A stretch of DNA of 61,888 nt from an uncultured Clostridium sp. Its GTDB lineage: Bacteria; Bacillota; Clostridia; TANB77; CAG-508. Below the pieces are notes generated by a model. It made no database searches, was not told where the DNA came from, and saw only the letters and a program-made list of their open reading frames with translations. Below are positions 41,136 through 49,511 of the stretch, piece after piece. The DNA is taken from NCBI GenBank assembly GCA_948469315.1, contig CAOKLQ010000010.1, positions 1-61,888 of the forward strand. The letters are read 5' to 3'. The translations under genes and the position numbers were made by a program. How positions within the stretch are numbered: position 1 is the stretch's first letter; the number at the start of each line of letters is the position of its first letter.

Positions 41136-41519
41136 TTATCTTTCTCCATTGTCTATCTCTGACTCTGATTCTTTAGTTATATCTTCCATAATTTTTTTAG
41201 CAACTTGCCCAGAAATCTTTATAAGCTCTTTTTTTACATATTTTCCATCTTTTTTTACATACTTGTCAGCATCTCTTACATATCTATCAGCATCTGGTTG
41301 ATATATACTATTTTCAGAAAAATACCTTTTAAATTGTTGTTTTATTTGTCTTGATATTTCTGCTATATTCTCCTTAATTATTTCATTTTTGTCTAGTTCT
41401 TTCATAATGTCAGCAGCTCTTTTAGTTGTTTCATCTTCCTCTTTCATTCTTTTAATAAGTTCATCTGTACTTCCTTGACCGTATTGATTTAATATTTCTT
41501 TAATTTTATTATCTGCCAC
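41136..41519 (-). CDS. Charged helical protein, unknown
   Basis: 127 residues from a GTG after AGAGAGG. Almost entirely Lys/Glu/Asp-rich helix (ELIKRMKEEDETTKRAADIMKELDKNEI) with a Tyr-rich repeat region (PDADRYVRDADKYVKKDGKYVKKE). No family recognised. It is 18 bases downstream of mutS on the same strand and convergent with uvrB. Confidence 0.55.
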   Translation of the reverse strand: MADNKIKEILNQYGQGSTDELIKRMKEEDETTKRAADIMKELDKNEIIKENIAEISRQIKQQFKRYFSENSIYQPDADRYVRDADKYVKKDGKYVKKELIKISGQVAKKIMEDITKESESEIDNGER

Positions 41520-41537
41520 AATATAAAACCTCTCTTT

Positions 41538-44141
41538 CTATTTCATCTTTTCTTTAATTTTAGATAAAACATTCAAAGCATCTATTGGAGTTAATTCATC
41601 CAAGTTTATTTTATCTATCTCATGAGCAATTTCAGCTATTTTATAATTAAACATATCAACTTGTCCTTCAACAGCATTTTTATTTTGCTCACTCTTATTT
41701 ATTATTATACTCTTTTTTTCCAAATTATTCAAGATGTTGTTCGCATTTTTTGTAACTTCCTTAGGAACGCCAGCTAAACGCGCCACATGTATTCCATAAC
41801 TTTCGTCTGTTCCTCCTCTTACTATTTTTCTTAAGAAAATTATATCTTCTCCTTTTTCTTTTACTGCTATGGAATAGTTTTTTACTCCTTCTAATTTATT
41901 TTCTAAGTCAGTTAGTTCGTGATAATGTGTTGCAAATAGAGTCTTTGCTCCACATTTTTGTTTATCTGCTATAAATTCTGCAACTGCCCAAGCAATAGAT
42001 AAACCATCATATGTTGATGTTCCTCTTCCTATTTCATCTAGTATTACTAAACTATTTTTTGTAGCTTCTTTTAAAATTGTTGCAACTTCCATCATTTCAA
42101 CCATAAATGTACTTTGTCCCATACTTAAATCATCTGATGCACCAACTCTTGTAAATATCTTGTCTACTACTCCTATTTGTGCCTTAGTTGCTGGTACAAA
42201 GCTTCCTATTTGTGCCATTAATGTAATTAGGGCTACTTGCCTCATATATGTAGATTTTCCTGCCATATTTGGTCCTGTTATTATTGATAGCTGATTTTCA
42301 TTTTCATCTAAATATGTATCATTTTCTACAAAGCTTCCTGCACCTAACATTTTTTCTATAACAGGATGTCTTCCATTTTTTATATCTATTGTGTTTGAAT
42401 TGTCTACTTGTGGTTTGCAATAATTTAAATCCTGCGCAACTATTGCAAATGATGTTAGTACATCCAAACTTGCAACAACTATGCTAGATTTTTGCAGTCT
42501 TTTTACATTTTTGGCTATTTGCTCTCTTATTTTTGTAAATTCATTATATTCAAGGTTTACTACTTTTTCTTCTGCTCCTAATATTTGATTCTCTAAGTTT
42601 TTTAGTTCTTCTGTTATATACCTTTCTGCGTTTGTTAATGTTTGTTTTCTTATAAATCTTTCAGGAACTTGTGCTAAATTTGATTTTGTAACTTCTATAA
42701 AATATCCAAATACTTTATTAAATCCTACTTTTAAATTTTTTATTCCTGTTTTTTGTCTTTCATCTACTTCTAATTTTATTATCCAGTTTTTTCCTTCGGT
42801 TGTTGCTGTTTTTAGTTTATCTATTTCTTCATCATAACCAAGTTTTATAATTCCACCATCTTTTATTGTTATTGGTGGATCTTCTACAATTGATTTATCT
42901 ATAAGATTATATATATCTTGCAGTTCATCTAAGTCTCCATATAACTGTTTTAACATTTTTGCTTTACATGTAGATAAAATTTGTTTTAATTCTGGAAGTT
43001 TTTCTAATGAATTTTTTAATGTTATCATATCTCTTGCATTTGCATTTCCATATGCCATTTTTCCTGCTAAACGTTCAATATCATATACTTTTTTTAATGA
43101 ATTTATAATATCTCCTCTTAGCATTAAGCTTGTTTTTAATTCTTCTACTGCATCTAACCTTTTATTTATTTCTTTAATATCTATTAATGGATCATTTATC
43201 CATCTTCTTAAATGTCTTCCTCCCATGCTTGTTGATGTTTTATCTAATACCCAAAGTAAAGTTCCTTTTTTAGATTTGTCTTTCATTTTTTCAGTTATTT
43301 CCAAGTTTCTTCTTGCATTTATATCTAAAGACATGTATTTTGAAATATTATATATAGTAATTTTGTTTATGTGATCAAGTGATGTCATTTGAGTTTCTTC
43401 AATATAACTTATAAGCGCATTTATAGAAGAAATTGCAAGCTTTTTATCTTCTATGTTTTCTATCTTATTCCCATTTGTATCTACATATGTATATTCTGTT
43501 TTAATGTTTAATTCTTGTGAAAAGTTTTTGTCGTTGAATTTTGTTATATATGCATTAAATCTTGTTTTTATTTCATCTATTTCTTCTTTGCAATCTGACA
43601 TCATACTATTTATTACAAGTTCAGAAGGATTGTATCTTGCAATTTCATCTAAAAGAAGCCAAAAGTTTTGATTATCTTTTATTTGCGCACTATAAAATTC
43701 TCCTGTCGATATGTCACATACACTTATCCCAAAAAATATTCCTGATTTATAAATTGACATTATAAAATTATTTTTTCGCTCTTCTAGCATATTGCTTTCT
43801 ACAACAGTTCCCGGAGTTACAACTTTTATTACTCCCCTTTTTACTATTCCTTTTGTTTCTTTTGGATTTTCTAATTGTTCACATATTGCAACTTTATATC
43901 CTTTTGAAACTAATCTTGAAATATACATATCTGCTGCATGATGTGGAACTCCTGCCATAGGAGCACGTTCTTTAGTACCACAGTCTTTCCCAGTTAAGGT
44001 TATTTCTAGTTCTCTTGACACTAATATTGCATCATCAAAAAACATTTCATAGAAATCTCCTAGTCTATAAAAAAGTATGCAATCTTTGTACTGCTCTTTT
44101 GTTTCAAGATATTTTTGCATCATTGGTGAATACTGCTCCAT
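41538..44141 (-). CDS. mutS: DNA mismatch repair protein MutS
   Basis: Start at 44141 (MEQYSPMMQKYLETKEQ) after AAAGGAG; a longer frame adds 32 residues that are not family-like. About 867 residues. Mismatch-binding motif FYRLGDFYEMF, Walker A GPNMAGKSTYMRQ, and ILDEIGRGTSTYDGLSIAWAV are present. It contains no in-frame CGG and no frame break in 2.6 kb, a useful contrast to uvrA and uvrB. Confidence 0.97.
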   Translation of the reverse strand: MEQYSPMMQKYLETKEQYKDCILFYRLGDFYEMFFDDAILVSRELEITLTGKDCGTKERAPMAGVPHHAADMYISRLVSKGYKVAICEQLENPKETKGIVKRGVIKVVTPGTVVESNMLEERKNNFIMSIYKSGIFFGISVCDISTGEFYSAQIKDNQNFWLLLDEIARYNPSELVINSMMSDCKEEIDEIKTRFNAYITKFNDKNFSQELNIKTEYTYVDTNGNKIENIEDKKLAISSINALISYIEETQMTSLDHINKITIYNISKYMSLDINARRNLEITEKMKDKSKKGTLLWVLDKTSTSMGGRHLRRWINDPLIDIKEINKRLDAVEELKTSLMLRGDIINSLKKVYDIERLAGKMAYGNANARDMITLKNSLEKLPELKQILSTCKAKMLKQLYGDLDELQDIYNLIDKSIVEDPPITIKDGGIIKLGYDEEIDKLKTATTEGKNWIIKLEVDERQKTGIKNLKVGFNKVFGYFIEVTKSNLAQVPERFIRKQTLTNAERYITEELKNLENQILGAEEKVVNLEYNEFTKIREQIAKNVKRLQKSSIVVASLDVLTSFAIVAQDLNYCKPQVDNSNTIDIKNGRHPVIEKMLGAGSFVENDTYLDENENQLSIITGPNMAGKSTYMRQVALITLMAQIGSFVPATKAQIGVVDKIFTRVGASDDLSMGQSTFMVEMMEVATILKEATKNSLVILDEIGRGTSTYDGLSIAWAVAEFIADKQKCGAKTLFATHYHELTDLENKLEGVKNYSIAVKEKGEDIIFLRKIVRGGTDESYGIHVARLAGVPKEVTKNANNILNNLEKKSIIINKSEQNKNAVEGQVDMFNYKIAEIAHEIDKINLDELTPIDALNVLSKIKEKMK

Positions 44142-44159
44142 GTTTGTTTCTCCTTTCTT

Positions 44160-44245
44160 TATAGGACAATGGACACACCTTACTCTAGGGATATTTCTTT
44201 GATAGATTAAGGTATGTCCCGTTACCCTTATATTCATTTGATGTC
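44160..44245. repeat. Dispersed hairpin repeat, family B, copy 2
   Basis: Contains AAGGTATGTCCCGTTACCCTTATATTCATTTGATG, close to the 3' half of the unit at 15850-15935, with a less perfect 5' half (GGACACACCTT). It fills the gap between mutS and hslO. Confidence 0.55.
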
Positions 44246-44251
44246 AGTTTT

Positions 44252-45127
44252 TTAGTTTTGAATTAATTTTTTTATTTCATTTTTGGTAAATTCATATTTT
44301 TTATTGCAGAATTGACATGTTGTTTCAACTATATCTTGTGTATTTATTATATTTTCTAATTCTTGTTTTCCTAATGATATTAGTCCTCTTTCAAATTTTT
44401 CTTTGCTACAATCACATTTGTATTTTGGGATTATTTCTTCTCCTATTTCTTTTATGTTTTCGTCTGCTGTTATTTGTTTTGCAATTTCCTCTAAGTTTAA
44501 TCCTTTGTCTAACATTTTTGAAATTGCTCCAGCTTTAAAGATTGCTTGTTCTACATTTGATATATCTTCATTGGTAGCATCTGGCATTGGTTTTATTAGA
44601 TAGCCTCCAGCTGATTTTACTCCATCTTTGCTAACTAGCACTCCTAGTGCAACTGCTGCTTCTTGCCCTTCGGATTTTACAAAATAGTTTGCAAAGTCGT
44701 CTGCTATTTCTCCAGATAGTATTGGCACTATTCCAACATATGGTTCTTTTAATCCTATGTCTTTTATTACATTTATATAGCCTTGTGACCCTACTGCCAT
44801 TCCTACATCTAGTTTTCCGTCTTCATTTAGTGGAAGGTCTACTTTTGTGTTTTCTATACATGCTTTTATTTCACAATTACTATTTCCAACTGTTATCATT
44901 TTTCCAATAGGTCCATTTCCTTTTAGTTCTATTGAAAGTACATCTTCACTGTTTTTTAGTTCACTTGACATTATCGCACATATGGTAGATAGTCTACCAA
45001 GTGCTGCAGTCGAAAGTGGACTTAGGTCGTGGATTTTTCTTGCCTCTTCTACTAAATTTGTTGTGCTTGCACAAATTACATTTATTCTTCCATTGTATGC
45101 TAGAAATCTTTTTATTTTATCGCTCAT
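44252..45127 (-). CDS. hslO: Hsp33 redox-regulated chaperone
   Basis: 291 residues. The N-terminal domain (VEEARKIHDLSPLSTAALGRL, GDGPIG-like KGNGPIGKM) and the C-terminal zinc centre Cys-x-Cys (CDCSKEKFE) plus Cys-x2-Cys (CQFCNKKYEF) are typical. Oxidation releases zinc and activates holdase activity. AAAGGAAAC precedes the ATG. No redox partner gene adjoins it apart from the rubredoxin fusion 0.5 kb upstream. Confidence 0.95.
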   Translation of the reverse strand: MSDKIKRFLAYNGRINVICASTTNLVEEARKIHDLSPLSTAALGRLSTICAIMSSELKNSEDVLSIELKGNGPIGKMITVGNSNCEIKACIENTKVDLPLNEDGKLDVGMAVGSQGYINVIKDIGLKEPYVGIVPILSGEIADDFANYFVKSEGQEAAVALGVLVSKDGVKSAGGYLIKPMPDATNEDISNVEQAIFKAGAISKMLDKGLNLEEIAKQITADENIKEIGEEIIPKYKCDCSKEKFERGLISLGKQELENIINTQDIVETTCQFCNKKYEFTKNEIKKLIQN

Positions 45128-45183
45128 TGTTTGTTTCCTTTCATGTTTTTTGACGTTTATTTGTTATTCGTTTATGTTAGTTC

Positions 45184-45206
45184 GGGTCGCCTAAGGACGC
45201 CGACCC
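45184..45206. repeat. GC-richer hairpin repeat, family A, copy 3
   Basis: GGGTCG and CGACCC arms around CCTAAGGACGC, followed by CCTACATATTTTTTGACATTT and preceded by TTTTTGACGTTTATTTG. Same architecture as the copies at 5105 and 27828. Confidence 0.6.
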
Positions 45207-45232
45207 CTACATATTTTTTGACATTTATGTGT

Positions 45233-45580
45233 TTATATATTTATTTTGTATATATAACCTAGTCTTTGATATAATTCATGGTCACTAATACCAATATATT
45301 GTCCTATTTGCTGTCCTAATTTTTTATAAAAATTTAATGCTTTATTATGACTTGACTTAACATATACTTCTTTCACATTATTTTTTATTAAATCTGGGAA
45401 TATAACGTCTTTAATCCATTTTTTTCCAATTCCTCTATATTCCTTTAAAATATGAAAACAAGTTAATTGTACTGAATTAGTTATTTCATTATATAAACTA
45501 TCTTCAATCTTTTCTAGGAACTTTTTCATGTAATTTTTTCCAGTTATAAAAAAACAAATTCCTATTATTGGTTTCTTCAT
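45233..45580 (-). CDS. GNAT-like N-acetyltransferase, short
   Basis: 115 residues with the C-terminal half of a GNAT fold: LTCFHILKEYRGIGKKWIKDVI resembles motif A (Arg/Gln-x-x-Gly-x-Gly/Ala) and VYVKSSHNKALNFYKKLGQ resembles motif B. The N-terminal half of a usual GNAT is short, so it may be a minimal or degraded member. Substrate unknown. It lies between the tagO-rubredoxin gene and hslO. Confidence 0.6.
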   Translation of the reverse strand: MKKPIIGICFFITGKNYMKKFLEKIEDSLYNEITNSVQLTCFHILKEYRGIGKKWIKDVIFPDLIKNNVKEVYVKSSHNKALNFYKKLGQQIGQYIGISDHELYQRLGYIYKINI

Positions 45581-45600
45581 AATGACCTCTTTATCAATTT

Positions 45601-46852
45601 TTATTTATCTTCTTTTAATTTAAAATTATTTTTCTTTTTCCCACAAACTGGGCATGTCCAGTCTTCTGGTAAATCGTCGAATTCTGTGTGTGGCTTTATT
45701 CCTGCAACTTCGTTGCCTACTTTTGGATTGTATATGTATCTGCAGTTCATACATTCAAATTGACTTCCGTTTTCTGCATGTGGTTTTATAAAATTTTTTA
45801 GACCTACTGCTACTATTCCAACTACCATTATTGCAAATGATAGTGCTTTCCATATTCCACTATCAAATAAAATTACTGCAAACATTCCGCAAACATGCAC
45901 TTATTCCATATAATATGTATACTGCTTGTTTTGTTGAAAATCCTCTTCTTACTATTCTATGGTGCAAGTGTCCTTTATCTGCCATAAATATTGCTTTAAA
46001 TGATTTTTCTTTAAATAATCTTCTTATTATAGCCCATATTGTATCAAATATTGGAAGTCCTAAAACTATCATTGGAAGTATTATTACTGCTGCTGTATAT
46101 GTTTTTGCAACTCCTAATATAGAAACTACTGAAAGTGTATAACCTAAAAAGTTTGAACCTGTTTCTCCTATAAATGTTTTTGCTGGATTAAAGTTATATG
46201 GCAAAAAGCCAACTAATGCCCCTGCTAGTGCTGTTATCATAATTATTGCAATTAGAGGCGAATCATTTAATGCAAATATCATTAAAAGTGATAAACATGA
46301 AATTAGTGTTATTCCAGAAGATAATCCATCTAGTCCATCCATTAAATTTATTGCATTTGTAATTCCTATTATCCATCCAATTGTAAAGATTACAGATACT
46401 GTATCACTCATTTTAAATGAACTTATAAATGGCAAGCTAATATCACCTAATCTTAATCCAAATGATGTAACAATTATCGCAGCTAATACTTGTCCAGTTA
46501 ATTTTGTAAGTGGCTTTATTGTTTTTATATCATCTATAAAACAAGTAATACTAAGTACTCCAAGTCCTAAAAAATATCCTATAATTTTTTTTGCATATTC
46601 TCCATTTTCAAATAAATCTAAACTTCCTGAATTTTCAATTGTCATTGTTATTATTAAATATATAAAAGATACTATAAATCCACATATAACAGCTATTCCT
46701 CCTAATTTTGGCATAGCTTTTGTATGCATTCTTCTACTATCTTTTGGTACATCTACTGCGCCTACTTTTCTTGCCATTATTATTGAATATGGTGTTAACA
46801 TAAATGATGTAATAAAAGCAAGTAGAAAAGCTATTGCTATATCTCCCCACAT
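45601..46852 (-). CDS. TagO/WecA-type glycosyl-1-phosphate transferase fused to rubredoxin, one CGG +1 site
   Basis: The N-terminal part (about 320 residues, many membrane helices) is a MraY/WecA-family undecaprenyl-phosphate sugar-1-phosphate transferase: CFIDDIKTIKPLTKL, NLMDGLDGLSSG, IGETGSNFLGY, HLHHRIVRRGFS. In the last membrane segment the codons are TTG-CGG-AAT. Skipping the C of CGG at 45887-45889 gives ACLGMFAVILFDSGIW, one more membrane helix, and a C-terminal rubredoxin domain with CMNCRYIYNP and CPVCGKKKN as the iron ligands. Total about 416 residues. In the zero frame the protein stops eight residues after the CGG without the rubredoxin. Confidence 0.87.
45887..45889 (-). other. 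In-frame CGG, +1 site joining TagO and rubredoxin
   Basis: Context TTG-CGG-AAT. Skipping C gives TTG-GGA-ATG (Leu-Gly-Met) and continues the membrane helix. Confidence 0.87.
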
Positions 46853-46864
46853 AAATTTTACCTC

Positions 46865-47311
46865 TTATTTCATATTTTCTTCTTCTATTTGCTCTATCAT
46901 TTTAATTCTTTGCTCATATCTTCCACCTTTAAATTCTGTTGCAAGCCATATTCTTATCATTCTTATAGCTAAATCTGGCTTAATATAATCTCCTCCAAAA
47001 ACTGCTACATTTATTTTATCATCTGATGTAGATAATCTTGTTTCTTCTTCATTTGTAAAATTTGCAGCTCTTACTCCTTTAAATTTATTTGCAACTAATG
47101 CCATTCCAGCTCCACTTCTACAAGCTAAAATCCCTAATTCACATCTTTTTAAACTAACTTCCTTAGCTACTTTTTTGGCATATATTGGATAATCTGTCCT
47201 TTGCTCACTATCTGTTCCAAAATCTTCATATTCTATATCTAATTCATCTAAATATTTTTTTATTTGCTCTTTTAATTTATATCCTCCATGATCACTACCA
47301 ATAGCTATCAT
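46865..47311 (-). CDS. rpiB: Ribose-5-phosphate isomerase B
   Basis: Pentose phosphate isomerase. 148 residues from ATG 47311 (MIAIGSDHGGYKLKE) after GGAGGG. DHGGYKLK, LACRSGAGMALVANKFKGVRA and GGDYIKPDLA match RpiB/LacAB. It lies 12 bases upstream of the tagO-rubredoxin gene, the usual Firmicutes pairing of rpiB with cell-wall genes. Confidence 0.96.
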   Translation of the reverse strand: MIAIGSDHGGYKLKEQIKKYLDELDIEYEDFGTDSEQRTDYPIYAKKVAKEVSLKRCELGILACRSGAGMALVANKFKGVRAANFTNEEETRLSTSDDKINVAVFGGDYIKPDLAIRMIRIWLATEFKGGRYEQRIKMIEQIEEENMK

Positions 47312-47353
47312 ATATAATCCCTCCATTTCTGTTTATCAATATAACATAATAGA

Positions 47354-47677
47354 CTAAAATTTACAATATTTTTTATTTATTAATTTATAATTATTATAAT
47401 CTATTTTTTCTCCTAATAATTGTTCTAAATTATTTTTTAATATTAAATCTTCTTTTTGTACTTTTTTCAATTTTTTTATATGATATTCTAATTTTGATGC
47501 TAATGATTTATTTTGCGTTTTCCATACACATTCTATATTTTTAGCGCTATGTGACTTTGTATATTTAGCACCATTTTTATCTTTTGAAAAGTGTTCTTTC
47601 ATTCTATTTTCTAAATTAACTGTTATGCCTGTATAAATTGAATTATCCTTACATCTTAACATATAAATATAATACAT
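47354..47677 (-). CDS. GIY-YIG nuclease-domain protein (UPF0213)
   Basis: 107 residues with the GIY-YIG motif in YYIYMLRCKDNSIYTGITVNLENRMKEH and the following basic segment; this is the small standalone UPF0213 form. Biological role is not established. The C-terminal tail (LEQLLGEKIDYNNYKLINKKY) is longer than in some family members. Confidence 0.9.
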   Translation of the reverse strand: MYYIYMLRCKDNSIYTGITVNLENRMKEHFSKDKNGAKYTKSHSAKNIECVWKTQNKSLASKLEYHIKKLKKVQKEDLILKNNLEQLLGEKIDYNNYKLINKKYCKF

Positions 47678-47840
47678 TTTTTATTTTCCTATCCTTATTT
47701 TTGTGCATATTATCATATTTTTTATGTATTTTCAAATTTTATTTTAAAATTTATTCTCCTTTTACTTGCAAATTAGTATATTTCATGTTAGAATATTTTT
47801 TGTTATAGTTTATATTAATACAAGAGGAGGTGCGAATCTT

Positions 47841-48107
47841 ATGCCAAACATTAAATCAGCAATCAAAAGAGTTAAAGTTATTGAAAAGAAAACTATGAGA
47901 AATAATATGGTAAAATCAGCTTATAAAACAGCTATTAAAAAATTTGAGCAAGCTATAGAAGCCGGTAATTTAGAAGAAGCAAAAACATTATTTTCAGAAG
48001 CTACAAAAAAAATAGATCAAGCTTGTACAAAAGGTGTTTTAGTTAAAAACACTGCTGCTAGAAAAAAATCTAAATTAGCAAAAAAATTAAATGCACTAGC
48101 AGCTTAA
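47841..48107 (+). CDS. rpsT: 30S ribosomal protein S20
   Basis: 88 residues from ATG 47841 ([17 protein letters not shown]) after AGAGGAGGTG; a longer frame upstream is not family-like. [19 protein letters not shown] and [19 protein letters not shown] are characteristic. Its terminator follows within 30 bases. Confidence 0.97.
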   Translation: MPNIKSAIKRVKVIEKKTMRNNMVKSAYKTAIKKFEQAIEAGNLEEAKTLFSEATKKIDQACTKGVLVKNTAARKKSKLAKKLNALAA

Positions 48108-48134
48108 AATATATAAATTAAAATTATGCATAGT

Positions 48135-48167
48135 TTTAAAGAAAGTAAATTTTATTACTTTCTTTTT
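48135..48167 (+). terminator. Intrinsic terminator after rpsT
   Basis: AAAGAAAGTAA and TTACTTTCTTT with loop ATTTTA and a following T run. Confidence 0.85.
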
Positions 48168-48244
48168 TTTGTGCTATAAAAAACCATAATCAAGACATTG
48201 TACACTAATTTCAATTGCTACAAACTCTAACTTCCGCCATAATT

Positions 48245-48354
48245 ATATTCTAAGGAAACTCAGCTTCTCCGTTTCACTACGCATAAATTATCCGTAAAAT
48301 CATTTCGTTCCTAACGGCTAACTTAACTTTCGTGGATGACTTTCCTTAGAATAT
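48245..48354. repeat. 110-base inverted repeat upstream of sigK
   Basis: The gene-free stretch 48108-48439 holds, besides the rpsT terminator, a unit bounded by perfect 14-base arms ATATTCTAAGGAAA and TTTCCTTAGAATAT. Its centre is GC-richer and contains CCGTTTC, TATCCGTAAAAT and CTAACGGCTAAC. It may be a miniature transposable element or a structured leader; the sigK promoter must lie between it and 48425. Confidence 0.65.
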
Positions 48355-48439
48355 AAAAAATTTAATTTAAGTAGGTCATGCACTTTAATAATTTTGTTTT
48401 CATATAATTTGTTATAAGCTAATTGGAGGTGCATATTTT

Positions 48440-48769
48440 ATGTTGTATGGTTTTTTATGTTTTATAAAATCGGCTGTTTTACTTGTAGGTTACATACAAA
48501 GTAGTAATTTATTCCCTGAACCTTTAAATTCAGAAGAAGAAATTGCTTACTTAAATAAATTAAAAGATGGTAATGAAGAGGCTAGAAATATACTTATTGA
48601 GAGAAATCTACGTTTAGTTGCACATGTTGCAAAAAAGTATTCCTCTTCTGGCGTAGATCCTGATGATTTAATTTCTATTGGTAGTATTGGCTTAATTAAA
48701 GGAATTAATAGTTTCAATGTAGATAAAGGAGTACGTCTTTCTACTTATGTTTCAAGATGTATAGATAAT
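48440..48769 (+). CDS. sigK: RNA polymerase sigma-K, N-terminal fragment
   Basis: GGAGGTGC precedes the ATG. The first 20 or so residues (MLYGFLCFIKSAVLLVGYI) are the hydrophobic pro-sequence of pro-sigma-K, removed late in sporulation by SpoIVFB. Region 2 follows: LRLVAHVAKKYSSSGVDPDDLISIGSIGLIKGINSF and YVSRCIDN. After CIDN the reading frame enters foreign DNA and stops at 48799 within ten codons. The missing part (EILMYLRSSKK onward) begins at 57624, so the gene is interrupted rather than lost. Confidence 0.95.
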
Positions 48770-48770
48770 G
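48767..48770. other. Left attachment site of the sigK element
   Basis: AATG shared with 57621-57624. Left context GAT-AATG-CAACT; joining the left half to the right flank gives GAT-AAT-GAA-ATT, Asp-Asn-Glu-Ile, as in intact sigma-K. A serine recombinase would cut at a two-base core inside this. Confidence 0.8.
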
Positions 48771-48783
48771 CAACTATCACATA

Positions 48784-49281
48784 TTGGAAAGCTGTGTAGT
48801 AATTAGTAAGCTGTTTGATAAATTAAAGGACAAGCTAGATACTGAAATCACTTTAAAAACTCATGCTGTTTGGAAGATACCACAAATAGATGAAAATAGT
48901 ACGATAGGACAGCAAATCAAATATTATCGTAGGTTAGCAAATATAAAGCAAACTGATTTAAGTTTAAAACTAGGTTATACTCGCCAAGCATTACATCATA
49001 TTGAAAATATGGAAATGAAACTTGTTGATATTAATTTAATTAGAGATGTTATAAAAGAATTAGATATTGCAGATAAGATTATTATAAATGATGATTATAT
49101 AGCTTTTCTTTTAGATAATCCAAGTAAGAAGATATTTGAATTAAGAAAGAAACTAAATTTAACAAGACCTAAATTTGCTGATTTAATTAATGTATCTATG
49201 ACATCTGTAAAAAGATGGGAAAATGGAAATGGTCATATATCAAGAGAAATGTATGAAAGATTAAAAAAATGTATGAGTTAG
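48784..49281 (+). CDS. Double helix-turn-helix regulator of the sigK element
   Basis: Two XRE-type HTH domains: IGQQIKYYRRLANIKQTDLSLKLGYTRQALHHIENM (about residues 40-76) and IFELRKKLNLTRPKFADLINVSMTSVKRWENGNG (about 116-150). The start is uncertain: a TTG at 48784 lies just inside the left attachment site, and other TTG/GTA codons follow; no clear ribosome site is visible. In the integrated state it may be read from sigK transcription. Likely controls excision or Rep expression. Confidence 0.75.
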   Translation: MESCVVISKLFDKLKDKLDTEITLKTHAVWKIPQIDENSTIGQQIKYYRRLANIKQTDLSLKLGYTRQALHHIENMEMKLVDINLIRDVIKELDIADKIIINDDYIAFLLDNPSKKIFELRKKLNLTRPKFADLINVSMTSVKRWENGNGHISREMYERLKKCMS

Positions 49282-49463
49282 TCGCTCGTACATTTTTCTT
49301 TAACATTTTTTAGAATTAAATCTAGGATTTTCTTTTTAGATGCATCACTAATATTTAATCCTTTAATTTTTTCTATTAATAGGGTTGCATGAAAGTCTGC
49401 AACTCTATTTTCAAGTTCTTCTTTATCTTCTTCTAGTTCTGGAAGATTTACAAAAACTTTCAT
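49278..49463 (-). CDS. Small element protein, 61 residues, unknown
   Basis: AAGGAGG precedes the ATG. Acidic helical start (VNLPELEEDKEELENRVADFHATLL) and a basic end. Its stop overlaps the end of the HTH gene by four bases on the opposite strand. Last gene of the leftward Rep-translocase group. No family recognised. Confidence 0.6.
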   Translation of the reverse strand: MKVFVNLPELEEDKEELENRVADFHATLLIEKIKGLNISDASKKKILDLILKNVKEKCTSD

Positions 49464-49511
49464 ACAACCTCCTTACTTAAATTTTATTCAAATAATAAAA
49501 TAGTTTGATTA

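Noticed and set aside
48770..48799. sigK ending naturally at 48799
   Set aside because: The last ten codons do not match sigma-K and the missing region 2 end to region 4 is found intact at 57624-57980.
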